From Parasulfuritortus sp049322515 (GTDB taxonomy: Bacteria; Pseudomonadota; Gammaproteobacteria; Burkholderiales; Thiobacillaceae): a stretch of 27,510 bases of DNA. Below are positions 9,401-15,996 of the stretch, piece after piece (within the stretch, counting starts at the first letter, position 1; each line of letters starts with the position of its first letter). Location of the stretch: positions 1-27,510 of the forward strand of contig JBMOQW010000002.1 of the NCBI GenBank assembly GCA_049322515.1, read 5' to 3'. The notes under the pieces are model-generated. The model saw only the letters and a list, made by a program, of their open reading frames with translations, was not told the origin of the DNA and made no database searches. Both the position numbers and the translations under genes were made by a program.

Positions 9401-9779
9401 CCAGCCGATGACCGCCGAGGCCCTGGCGCAACTCCAGGCCGAGGCGGCCACGGCCAACCGTGCCGCCGGCATCTCCGGCTGCCTGATCTACCGGGAAGGC
9501 TGCTTCATGCAACTGCTCGAGGGCCAGCGCGAGCGCGTGCAGGCCCTCTATGACCGGATCCGCGCCGATGCACGCCACGGCGATTGCCACCTGGTCCTGG
9601 AGACCCCGATCGCCGCACGCGCATTCAGGGATTGGGGCATGGCCCTGCCCGATGTCAGCCTCGGGCTGCCGGAAGCCGCCGCCAGTCTGCCGCGCCGCAT
9701 CACCTTTCTCGATCTCGCCGAAGATCCTCGTTTCTGTTACGAGTTCATCACCGCCTACGCGCACGGACAGACCGCCTGA
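6456..9779 (+). CDS. AmiC-like ligand-binding/PAS/GGDEF/EAL/BLUF cyclic-di-GMP protein
   Basis: The 1107-residue cytoplasmic protein has no signal peptide or membrane helix. Residues ~1-390 resemble type-1 periplasmic-binding folds of the AmiC/urea-amide group (RLGLMAPLTG, DEINARGGVLGRP, LIGNLLSNSR, NFSFYEGS). PAS lies at ~405-530. GGDEF lies at ~535-700, with active motif AGDEF at 614 and RPGD (RxxD) five residues before. EAL lies at ~715-960, with EAL at 742 and SVNLSTRQL, LEITET, DDFGTGYS, VLKIDRAF and AEGVET all kept. A BLUF flavin domain occupies ~970-1065. BLUF residues are Tyr977, Asn1001, Gln1019, Trp1060 and Met1062, with the spacing of Tyr21, Asn45, Gln63, Trp104 and Met106 in AppA. 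It should thus bind FAD and respond to blue light. Start 6456 is preferred over in-frame ATG 6411, which would fall in the putative -10. Ligand and net enzymatic output are unknown. Confidence 0.9.
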   Translation: MSNPVRLGLMAPLTGLVSLYGPEISRAARIACDEINARGGVLGRPLELIVEDDGSLPDTAVPAALRLLDEHRCVALIGNLLSNSRIAVAAQVAEPRRVPLLNFSFYEGSIGGRYFFHFAALPNQQIDPMMPFMARRYGPKMFFAGNNYEWPRGSIDAAKRALRRIEGDIVGEEYLPIGVHGDEIDRLLEQVARSGCDVFVPYFAGQDQITLLRRFTEMGLKRRMAVVMGHYDEAMVSLLAPDVREGFYSSNTYFMSLATAENHQVLDRLARQPDVDGLWPHGNGILTNFGEGVYVCVHAFANAAEAAGSLDPEALVEALERVRVMAPQGLVEMDPASHHAQVNTCLARCDAQGTFTIVEHFGRVAPEIPERYCEAVRAARLHESPVTPELTARLAAELGRARQRIGTAQQILSIADMAVIATDAQGLITEANRSACQIFGYGEGEMIGLSVHLLVPPEFRKRHAEHLTAFLADAASERRMSSRQEIMGYRKDGTFFPLEASIAKFARGADDWLLVVTLRDITERKKAEEELTRRATHDPLTGLPNRALIRERLANALLRSRRNGLSVVLLFVDLDGFKLINDTHGHEAGDELLKTVARRLIEQVRPGDTVARLAGDEFVILCEQVEQPATLSVLAERINDSLRQPIPLGELPIFVTASIGLAIGNGSRHSAEDMLRHADTAMYAVKEKGRDGWAFFNEGLQAQARQRLVITHGLRLAIEREELSLRFQPIVATEGGRIVGAEALLRWHSSEGEISPALFIPIAEATGAIVPIGLWVFRAACQAEAAWRLRWGAEAPYVSVNLSTRQLGEAGLLDEFAAILAETGADPTRLVLEITETALMADVEANLKSLRRLAELGLRVAVDDFGTGYSSLAQLTRLPVSVLKIDRAFVDGLDKSPDARTVIRAVIGLGRSLSLKLVAEGVETEAQWRELGVYGCDFIQGYYCHRPLAEGDFIEVVARQPRALDPGTPLALHALIYVSRARQPMTAEALAQLQAEAATANRAAGISGCLIYREGCFMQLLEGQRERVQALYDRIRADARHGDCHLVLETPIAARAFRDWGMALPDVSLGLPEAAASLPRRITFLDLAEDPRFCYEFITAYAHGQTA

Positions 9780-9818
9780 GCGTGTCGCGCGTGCCGTGTG
9801 GGGCGGCGTTCGCCAGGC

Positions 9819-9845
9819 AAAAAAATGCCCGCCACCAGGGCGGGC
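9819..9845 (-). terminator. Intrinsic terminator of the nor operon
   Basis: Read on the minus strand, a GCCCGCC / GGCGGGC stem with a five-base loop is followed by A and seven Ts. It lies 22 bases after the norB stop. It also sits just past the convergent BLUF/EAL gene, which it may partly serve. Confidence 0.85.
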
Positions 9846-9867
9846 AAAGACTGCGGGGAGGGGAGGA

Positions 9868-11325
9868 TCAGGCGGCGGCGCCAGCCTCGGCGTGGGCGTG
9901 GCTGAGGGCCGGGCGGGTTTCCCGCTTGCCGATGGTCAGCAAGTCCCAGACCAGCAGGATGTAGCCGAGGGTGAAGGCCCAGCCGGAGATCTGGCGCCAC
10001 TTCATGGCCTGCACGAACCACGGGTGCGCCTGCGCGGTGAAGTAGCCCATCCAGGTCGACCCTTCCACGGCACGTTCGATCTGCGATTGCTCGTAGCCCG
10101 CGATCAGGAGCGACACGGTCATGCCGAACATGCCGATCCAGAGCAGGGACAGGGCCCATTTCCACTTCCAGGCACCGACCAGGTTGCCGCTCATGTACAC
10201 GTTGCCGCGCGATTTCTGTACCGCCATGTAGAAGAAGGCGATCACCGCGGTCGAGTAGGCACCGAAGAAGGCCAGGTGGCCGTGCGAGGCGGTCCACTGG
10301 GTGCCGTGGGTGTACAGGTTGATCTGCGGCAGGGTGTGCACGAAGCCCCAGACACCGGCGCCGAGGAAGTTGCCGGCGGCCTGCGCGATGGTCCAGCCCA
10401 GGGCCGGGTGGTTGCTGTTCTTCAGCTTGTGCACGCCGGAGTCGAACACCGCGTGGACCACCATGGCGACCAGCGGGATCGGTTCCAGGGCGGAGAAGAA
10501 GCCGCCGATGGTCAGCCAGTACTGCGGCGTGCCGATCCAGAAGTAGTGGTGACCCAGGCCCAGGATGCCGGAACCGAACATCAGGGCGACCTCGATGTAC
10601 AGCCAGGTCTCGACGATCTTGCGGCGCACGCCCAGGGTGGCGATCAGCATGTAGGCCATGATGCAGCCGACCATGACTTCCCAGGTGGCCTCGACCCACA
10701 GGTGAATCACCCACCACCACCAGAACTGGTCCATGGAGATGTTCGGGGTGTAGAACATGCCGGCCAGGTACAGGCCGAACAGGGCCAGCAGGTCAGCCAC
10801 CAGGACGCCACCGATGCCGGTGTACTTGCCCTTGGAGAAGGTGGCGGCGACGTTGAAGAAGAACACCAGCACGGAGACCACGATGCCGATGTCGGCCCAG
10901 CGTGGTGCCTCCAGGTACTCGCGGCCTTCCATGATCAGCCAGATGGTCTTCATCTCGGCGGGACCGACCTGGATCAGCAGGAAGACCAGCACCACCACGG
11001 TGACCGCACTGGTGAGAATCCAGAAGATCAGGTTGCCCAAGCCCAGACCGACCACGGGGTGTTGCGCCTCGTCCTCCAGGATCCAGTACACGCCGCCCAG
11101 GAAGCCGTACAGCAGCCACACCACCAGCGCGTTGACGTGCAGGGTGCGGTTGACCGAGAAGTCGATCACGCCGTACAGGAAATCGGGGTTGAGGTATTGG
11201 AAGCCGGCCAGCATCCCGAACAGGACCTGGGCGCCGAACAAGACCAACGAGACGGTGAAGTACTTGATTGCCAGTTTCTGGCCACCGTTCAGGTTGGCGG
11301 TATCAAAAATGCCAAGCGCTGCCAT
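9868..11325 (-). CDS. norB: Nitric oxide reductase large subunit NorB
   Basis: The 485-residue polytopic membrane protein carries the low-spin heme b, heme b3 and non-heme FeB of cNOR, which reduces 2 NO to N2O. Visible ligands and motifs are: His in RTLHVNALVVW (heme b); His and Glu in VIHLWVEATWEVMV and the His pair in GLGHHYFWIG (FeB site); and two His in TASHGHLAFFGAY (heme b3 and heme b). About 12 helices are expected and the length is normal. The start ATG is 11 bases after the norC stop, with GGAGAA between. It is the last gene of the operon and ends before an intrinsic terminator. No norQ or norD follows within the window. Confidence 0.96.
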   Translation of the reverse strand: MAALGIFDTANLNGGQKLAIKYFTVSLVLFGAQVLFGMLAGFQYLNPDFLYGVIDFSVNRTLHVNALVVWLLYGFLGGVYWILEDEAQHPVVGLGLGNLIFWILTSAVTVVVLVFLLIQVGPAEMKTIWLIMEGREYLEAPRWADIGIVVSVLVFFFNVAATFSKGKYTGIGGVLVADLLALFGLYLAGMFYTPNISMDQFWWWWVIHLWVEATWEVMVGCIMAYMLIATLGVRRKIVETWLYIEVALMFGSGILGLGHHYFWIGTPQYWLTIGGFFSALEPIPLVAMVVHAVFDSGVHKLKNSNHPALGWTIAQAAGNFLGAGVWGFVHTLPQINLYTHGTQWTASHGHLAFFGAYSTAVIAFFYMAVQKSRGNVYMSGNLVGAWKWKWALSLLWIGMFGMTVSLLIAGYEQSQIERAVEGSTWMGYFTAQAHPWFVQAMKWRQISGWAFTLGYILLVWDLLTIGKRETRPALSHAHAEAGAAA

Positions 11326-11336
11326 GTGAGTTCTCC

Positions 11337-12002
11337 TTACAGTTGAGCCGGCGCGGCGTCGACAGCGGGCGCGGCCTCGGCCGGGGCCGGTTCTGCGGCT
11401 GGGGCGGGGGCGTCGGACTGGTCGATGGCCTTGAAGTTATGCGGGAAGCCCAAGGTGTTGATGGCGCTCATCCACTTCAGGAAGGCGACCGTGGCACGGG
11501 CCTCTTCCTCGGTGATGCCGAGGTTGGGCATGCGCCGGCCGACGCTGTTGTGCAGCTTGTCGGACGGGTCCATCAGGAACGCCACCATGGTTTCCTCGCG
11601 GGTTTCGCGCGAGCCCCACATCGGGTCAAGCCAGGACTTGGTCAGGTCGGGCGCGAAGTAGGCGCCGTTGCCGAGCAGGGTGTGGCACTGCATGCAGTTC
11701 TTGGCCTGGGTGGTCATCTTGCCCTTGGACACCAGGGCTTCGGCTTCTTCCTCGTTCAGCACCTTGCCGAACAGCGGGTCTTCCGGCCCGATCACCGGCA
11801 GGTAGCGGTTCTGTTCCTCGTTGAACTGGTAATCGACCCGCTGGTTGATGATCGCGTAACCAGGCACTTGCTTGCCGCCTGCCTGGATGTACGACATCGT
11901 GTCGAAGGTGAGAAAAATCAGAATCACGAACGAGAATCCGGTCACCCAGATGGCCGTCTTGCGCCAAAAGGATGGGGATGCCCACCAGAGTTCCTGTGCC
12001 AT
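11337..12002 (-). CDS. norC: Nitric oxide reductase cytochrome c subunit NorC
   Basis: The 221-residue NorC feeds electrons to NorB. An uncleaved N-terminal anchor (about residues 15-33, KTAIWVTGFSFVILIFLTF) is followed by a periplasmic mono-heme domain. That domain holds CMQCH, the TLLGNGAYFAPDLTKSWLDP block and the axial Met in RRMPNLGI. Unlike the shorter typical NorC (~150 residues), it ends in a ~35-residue Ala/Pro-rich tail (APAPAAEPAPAEAAPAV). That tail may be a flexible linker or a lineage-specific extension. The start has AGGAGG just upstream (12011-12016 on the minus strand) and the gene follows the small membrane-protein gene by 15 bases. Confidence 0.95.
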   Translation of the reverse strand: MAQELWWASPSFWRKTAIWVTGFSFVILIFLTFDTMSYIQAGGKQVPGYAIINQRVDYQFNEEQNRYLPVIGPEDPLFGKVLNEEEAEALVSKGKMTTQAKNCMQCHTLLGNGAYFAPDLTKSWLDPMWGSRETREETMVAFLMDPSDKLHNSVGRRMPNLGITEEEARATVAFLKWMSAINTLGFPHNFKAIDQSDAPAPAAEPAPAEAAPAVDAAPAQL

Positions 12003-12017
12003 GGCGTGTTCCTCCTG

Positions 12018-12368
12018 TCAGGACTGTTGAAAAACCTTGTCGGACGCGGCTTCGTCCTCGTGCTCGGCTTCGTGGGTGCGCACGCACAGGTGCCAGATGG
12101 CATGCGGCGCGATCAGATAGCCCACCACCATCAGCACGACGATGAAGGTCCAGAACGTGTTGTTGAACAGGTGGGCCACGTCGGCCAGCACCATCACCGC
12201 GACGAACAGCACGGCATAGGCGGTGTAGGCCAGGGGCATCAGGCGCGGCGCGCTGCGCAGCCGGGCATAGGCGAACAGCAGGGCATACAGGCCGCCGGCC
12301 ACGATGACCATGGCGGCGGAAAAGAACACCGCGAAGAAATCCGCGATCTCGACCGGTTCGATGACCAT
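12018..12368 (-). CDS. Small three-helix membrane protein leading the nor operon
   Basis: I do not recognise a named family. The start chosen is ATG 12368, with AAGGAC upstream. The frame runs further 5' but would then cover the promoter. The 116-residue product has about three transmembrane helices: IADFFAVFFSAAMVIVAGGL, YTAYAVLFVAVMVLADVAHL, and FWTFIVVLMVVGYLIAPHAI. It ends in an acidic, charged tail (THEAEHEDEAASDK). Several His residues lie at helix ends. It is the first gene of the operon with norC and norB and has an FNR/Dnr-type box upstream. A role in NorCB assembly, quinol/cytochrome contact or NO handling is inference from context. It is too small to be NorE, the COX III-like protein. 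Confidence 0.75.
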   Translation of the reverse strand: MVIEPVEIADFFAVFFSAAMVIVAGGLYALLFAYARLRSAPRLMPLAYTAYAVLFVAVMVLADVAHLFNNTFWTFIVVLMVVGYLIAPHAIWHLCVRTHEAEHEDEAASDKVFQQS

Positions 12369-12433
12369 GTTCCGTCCTTTCCTTGTCCGTTGAATGTGGG
12401 ACGCATGGTAGGAACGAAGCGGTCGGGCGACCT

Positions 12434-12447
12434 TTGACATTTATCAA
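12434..12447 (-). promoter_or_regulatory. FNR/Dnr-type activator box of the nor operon
   Basis: TTGAC-ATTT-ATCAA is a near-perfect FNR/Dnr/Nnr palindrome. It ends 65 bases from the first nor-operon start. A TACCAT hexamer (12404-12409, minus strand) centred 34 bases away can serve as -10, giving class-II geometry. The regulator gene is not in the window, so FNR and Dnr cannot be told apart. Confidence 0.8.
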
Positions 12448-12474
12448 CCGACCCCAGACGAGTTCCTGGGTGAG

Positions 12475-12488
12475 TTGACATTGGTCAA
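12475..12488 (+). promoter_or_regulatory. FNR/Dnr-type activator box of the nir operon
   Basis: TTGAC-ATTG-GTCAA is a fully symmetric box. Its centre is 41 bases from the nor box. TAAGGT (12513-12518) centred 34 bases downstream is a plausible -10, leaving a leader of roughly 50 bases before nirS. Confidence 0.82.
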
Positions 12489-12577
12489 GGTTGGCCCCCA
12501 CCCGGTCGGGAGTAAGGTCTGGCCACGCTGACCGCAAGGTCTTTTCGTGGCAACCCTGTAGGAAGGAGAAGCAAGAA

Positions 12578-14299
12578 ATGAACGTCAAGCCGCTAGGCAA
12601 AACCCTGATGCTGGCCCTGCTGCCGCTCGCCGTCGGCGCAGCCTGGGCTGCCGATCCCAAGACCGATCACCAAGCCTCGCCGGAGGCGCAATACCTGGCC
12701 GGTGCCGGTTCGGGCGCCGGCAAGCTTGAGATGTATCAATCCTCCGACCCGAACGCGCCGGCCATGTCCAAGGCCGAATTCGACCAGGCACGCCAGATCT
12801 ATTTCGATCGCTGTGCCGGCTGCCACGGTGTGCTGCGCAAAGGCGCCACCGGCAAGGCCCTGCTGCCCGACCTGATGCAGAAGATCGGCACCGAGAGCCT
12901 GAAGGTGTTCATGAACTACGGTACCGCCGGCGGCATGCCCGGCTTCGGGACCTCGAACGAGATGAGCGAGGCGGAGATCGATGTCATGGCCCGCTACATC
13001 CAGCATCCGGCGCCGACCCCGCCGGAGTGGGGCCTGAAGGAAATGAAGGCGTCCTGGAAACTGCTGATTCCCGAGAACCAGCGGCCCAAGAAGAAGATGA
13101 ACAAGCTCAACCTCGACAACCTGTTCTCGGTCACCCTGCGTGACTCCGGCGAGCTGGCCCTGATCGACGGCGACAGCAAGCAGATCGTCACCATCCTGAA
13201 GACCGGCTTCGCGGTACATATCTCGCGCATCTCCAAATCCGGCCGCTACCTGTACACCACCGGCCGCGACGGCCTGATCAACCTGATCGACCTGTGGATG
13301 GAAACGCCACAGACCGTGGCCACCATCCGCACCGGTTCCGATGCCCGCTCGATCGACACCTCCAAGTTCAAGGGCTTCGAGGACAAGATCGCCATCGCCG
13401 GGTCCTACTGGCCGCCCGCCTACGTGCTGATGGATGGCTTCACCCTGGAACCGAAGAAGGTCGTGTCGACGCGCGGCTACACCTATGACGAGCAGGAGTT
13501 CCACCCGGAGCCGCGCGTTGCCTCCATCGTGTCTTCGCACATCAAGCCCGAGTTCGTGGTCAACGTGAAGGAAACCGGCAAGGTACTGCTGGTCGACTAC
13601 TCCGACCTGAAGAACCTGAAGACCACCGAGATCGAGGCCGAGCGTTTCCTGCACGACGGGGGCTGGGACTCCAGCAAGCGCTACTTCCTGGTCGCCGCCA
13701 ACATGCGCAACACCGTGTCGGTGGTCGACACCAAGGACGGCAAGCTGGCCGCCAACGTCAAGGTCGGTGTCAAGCCGCACCCGGGTCGGGGCGCCAACTG
13801 GAAGGACACCAAGTTCGGTCCGGTCTGGGCCACCGGCCACTTGGGCGACGACACCGTCGCGGTGATCGGCACCGACCCGGCCAAGCACAAGAAGAACGCC
13901 TGGAAGGTGGTGCGGACCTTGAAGAATCACGGCAATGGCAGCCTGTTCATCAAGACCCATCCGAAGTCGAGGAACCTCTGGGTCGATGCCGCCCTGTCGC
14001 CGGACGAAGTGGCCCAGAAGTCGGTGTCGGTGTTCGACCTGAAGAACCTCGAAAAGCCGGCCCAGGTGATCAACATCGCCGAGCTGGCCGGCATCAGCAA
14101 GGGCCGGGTCACCCACCCCGAGTACAACAAGGCGGGTGACGAGGTCTGGTTCTCGGTCTGGGGTCCGAAGAACGGCGAGTCGGCCCTGGTGGTGATGGAC
14201 GACAAGACGCGCACGCTGAAGGCGGTGATCAAGGACAAGCGCCTGGTCACTCCGACCGGCAAGTTCAACGTCTACAACACCATCCACGACGTGTATTGA
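12578..14299 (+). CDS. nirS: Cytochrome cd1 nitrite reductase NirS
   Basis: The 573-residue periplasmic enzyme reduces nitrite to NO. A Sec signal peptide (cleavage near AWA-ADP, residue ~24) precedes the heme c domain, with Cys79-x-x-Cys82-His83 in CAGCHG. The d1-binding beta-propeller follows. His214 in FAVHISRISKSGRYL matches the proximal d1 ligand. His321 (SSHIKPEF) and His359 (FLHDGGWD) match the two distal active-site histidines of the family. PHPGRGANW and SLFIKTHPKS are further conserved blocks. The start ATG has GGAAGGAG 9 bases upstream; the longer open frame would run over the promoter. It is the first gene of the nir operon, under an FNR/Dnr-type box, with a very stable stem-loop right after its stop. 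Confidence 0.97.
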   Translation: MNVKPLGKTLMLALLPLAVGAAWAADPKTDHQASPEAQYLAGAGSGAGKLEMYQSSDPNAPAMSKAEFDQARQIYFDRCAGCHGVLRKGATGKALLPDLMQKIGTESLKVFMNYGTAGGMPGFGTSNEMSEAEIDVMARYIQHPAPTPPEWGLKEMKASWKLLIPENQRPKKKMNKLNLDNLFSVTLRDSGELALIDGDSKQIVTILKTGFAVHISRISKSGRYLYTTGRDGLINLIDLWMETPQTVATIRTGSDARSIDTSKFKGFEDKIAIAGSYWPPAYVLMDGFTLEPKKVVSTRGYTYDEQEFHPEPRVASIVSSHIKPEFVVNVKETGKVLLVDYSDLKNLKTTEIEAERFLHDGGWDSSKRYFLVAANMRNTVSVVDTKDGKLAANVKVGVKPHPGRGANWKDTKFGPVWATGHLGDDTVAVIGTDPAKHKKNAWKVVRTLKNHGNGSLFIKTHPKSRNLWVDAALSPDEVAQKSVSVFDLKNLEKPAQVINIAELAGISKGRVTHPEYNKAGDEVWFSVWGPKNGESALVVMDDKTRTLKAVIKDKRLVTPTGKFNVYNTIHDVY

Positions 14300-14327
14300 T
14301 GTGACCATTCCGGCCGCGCCGGCGGCC

Positions 14328-14365
14328 GGGTTTGGCCAGCCGCCTGACGGCGGCTGGCCAAACCC
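14328..14365 (+). other. Perfect 17-bp intercistronic stem-loop between nirS and nirC
   Basis: A 17-base arm (14328-14344) pairs without mismatch to 14349-14365 around a TGAC loop. It starts 28 bases after the nirS stop. No U-run follows and the nirC ribosome site (GAAGGA, 14366-14371) abuts its 3' foot. It most likely protects nirS mRNA from 3' decay, causes partial termination, or lowers nirC translation, so nirS is made in excess of the heme d1 genes. Confidence 0.85.
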
Positions 14366-14381
14366 GAAGGACACCGAATCG

Positions 14382-14708
14382 ATGATCGCCAGACTCGCTC
14401 TTTTCGCCACCTTGCTGGCCCCGTTCTGCGCTTCGGCCGACGCCCCGACGCCGGCCCGCGAGCGCGAGTTGATCCATCTGGTGCGCCAGGAATGCGGCTT
14501 CTGCCACGGCCTGCGCCTGACCGGCGGCCTGGGCGCGCCGCTCACCGCCGAGGCGATGCAGGAACGCCCGCTGGAGACCATGACGGCGGTGATCCTGGAC
14601 GGTATCCCGGGCACCGCGATGCCGCCCTGGCGGCCGTTCGTCACCGAGTCGGAGGCGCACTGGATTGTCGTCAAGCTGAAGGAGGGATTTCCGAATGACG
14701 TTCGTTAA
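14382..14708 (+). CDS. nirC: Periplasmic mono-heme cytochrome c NirC (c55x)
   Basis: The 108-residue small c-type cytochrome has a signal peptide (cleavage near ASA-DAP) and one heme site CGFCH. A likely axial Met lies in GTAMPPWRPF. Length, motif and place directly after nirS fit NirC/cytochrome c55x. This family can donate electrons to NirS and has been linked to heme d1 maturation. ATG 14382 is chosen because it gives a clean signal peptide and has GAAGGA about 10 bases upstream; in-frame codons further 5' lie in the stem-loop. The gene overlaps nirF by 14 bases. Confidence 0.88.
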   Translation: MIARLALFATLLAPFCASADAPTPARERELIHLVRQECGFCHGLRLTGGLGAPLTAEAMQERPLETMTAVILDGIPGTAMPPWRPFVTESEAHWIVVKLKEGFPNDVR

Positions 14709-15996
14709 GACGCTGCTCGCCGGCCTGTTGCTCGTCGCCACGCCATTCGCCGGCGCCGCCGAGCTGCGCGGCACCGGCGACCTCGGCATCGCCATCGAGC
14801 GGGCCAAGGGCAGCCTGCAATGGCTCGACACCACCCGAAAGACCAGCCTCGGCCGCATCGAAGGCCTGGGCGACCTGTCGCACGCCTCGGCGGTGTTCTC
14901 GCGCGATGCGCGTCATGCCTACGTGTTCGGCCGCGACGGCGGCCTGACCAAGGTCGATCTGTTGACCGGCCAGGTGGTCAAGCGGGTGATCCAGTCCGGC
15001 AACTCCATCGGTGGCGCCATCTCCCAGGACGGCCGCTTCATCGCCGCCGCCAACTACACGCCCGGCGGCGTGAAGATCTTCGCCGCCGACACCCTCGACC
15101 TGGTCGCCGACATTCCGACCGAGTCCAAGGTGATCGGTCTGGAGGACCTGCCCGGCAATCGCTTCGCCTTCAGCCTGTGGGACAAGGGCGAGATCTGGGT
15201 CGCCGATCTGGCCGACGATCCGAAGTCGCCCAGGCTGACCAAGTTCACGAACATCGGCACCCAGCCCTACGACGCCCTCATCTCACCAGACGGCCGCTGG
15301 TACGTGGCCGGCCTGTACGGCGAGAACGGCATCGCCGTGCTCGACACCTGGAACCTCGACCAGGGCGTGAAGCGCGCCTTGCCCGACTATGGCCGGGGCG
15401 AGGAAAAGCTGCCGGTGTACAAGATGCCGCATCTGGAAACCTGGGCCATGGTCGGCGGCCTGGCTTTCATTCCCGGGGTCGGGCGCCACGAAGTGGTGAT
15501 CGTCGATGTCGCCAGCTGGACGCAGGTCGGCGTGATTCCGGTGGCCGGCCAGCCGGTGTTCGTGATGGCGCAGCCGGACGGTCGCCGCCTGTGGGTCAAC
15601 TTCGCCTTCCCGCACTACGACACCGTGCAGGTGATCGACGTGCCGAGCCAGAAGATCGTCCAGACCTTGCGGCCCGGGAGGACCGCCGCAGAAAGCGGAG
15701 CAGTGCCTTGCGAAGCAAGGTGCGACCCTGTCGCGGCGGGGGACCGACCCATTGCGGCGGTCGGCGACCACTCGCGGCCGGTCGCATCCCCGGAGGGGCC
15801 CCTGCTCCCTGCTCGGGTCGGCCCCGTGCTGCACATGGAGTTCACCCCGCGCGGCGAGGCCGTCTGGCTTTCGGTCCGTGACGGCAACCGCCTGGAGGTG
15901 TATGACACGGCCAGTTTCAAGAAGCTCACCGAACTGCCTGCCGACGCCCCCAGCGGCATTTTCTTCACCGCCCGCGCGCATCGTTTCGGCCTATGA
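14695..15996 (+). CDS. nirF: Heme d1 biosynthesis protein NirF, carrying an unusual in-frame insertion
   Basis: The 433-residue beta-propeller protein is related to the NirS d1 domain and is needed for a late step of heme d1 synthesis in the periplasm. A Sec signal peptide (cleavage near AGA-AEL) is present without a lipobox Cys, unlike lipoprotein-type NirF. Conserved blocks include FGRDGGLTKVDL, GGAISQDGRF, PHLETWAMVGG, GQPVFVMAQPDGRRLWVNFA and HMEFTPRGE. It is about 40-50 residues longer than usual. The excess is one stretch, residues ~329-376 (15679-15822), rich in Ala, Pro, Arg and Gly and with two Cys. That stretch replaces the normally tight LxPG-VLHMEF turn. The insertion is a multiple of three and the frame is kept, so the protein may still work if the extra residues form a surface loop. 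The gene overlaps nirC by 14 and nirDL by 4 bases. Confidence 0.92.
   Translation: MTFVKTLLAGLLLVATPFAGAAELRGTGDLGIAIERAKGSLQWLDTTRKTSLGRIEGLGDLSHASAVFSRDARHAYVFGRDGGLTKVDLLTGQVVKRVIQSGNSIGGAISQDGRFIAAANYTPGGVKIFAADTLDLVADIPTESKVIGLEDLPGNRFAFSLWDKGEIWVADLADDPKSPRLTKFTNIGTQPYDALISPDGRWYVAGLYGENGIAVLDTWNLDQGVKRALPDYGRGEEKLPVYKMPHLETWAMVGGLAFIPGVGRHEVVIVDVASWTQVGVIPVAGQPVFVMAQPDGRRLWVNFAFPHYDTVQVIDVPSQKIVQTLRPGRTAAESGAVPCEARCDPVAAGDRPIAAVGDHSRPVASPEGPLLPARVGPVLHMEFTPRGEAVWLSVRDGNRLEVYDTASFKKLTELPADAPSGIFFTARAHRFGL
15679..15822. repeat. Palindrome-rich element inserted in frame within nirF
   Basis: About 144 bases (48 codons) are made of consecutive short inverted repeats. They are CCGC/GCGG at 15686-15698, CCTTGC-GAA-GCAAGG at 15706-15720, GCGAC-CCT-GTCGC at 15722-15734, CCGACC/GGTCGG at 15744-15764 and GCGACC/GGTCGC at 15764-15785. 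The flanking protein sequence is normal NirF. This looks like a REP- or RPE-like palindromic element that settled in an open reading frame. The exact ends are estimated from the protein break. I saw no second copy in the window. Confidence 0.65.

Noticed and set aside
9550..11346. 598-codon plus-strand open frame
   Set aside because: It runs antisense to norB. The protein is rich in Gln, Asp and His, a typical mirror of a membrane protein.
12593..14674. 693-codon minus-strand open frame across nirS
   Set aside because: It is antisense to nirS and nirC, which have full catalytic motifs, signal peptides and ribosome sites.
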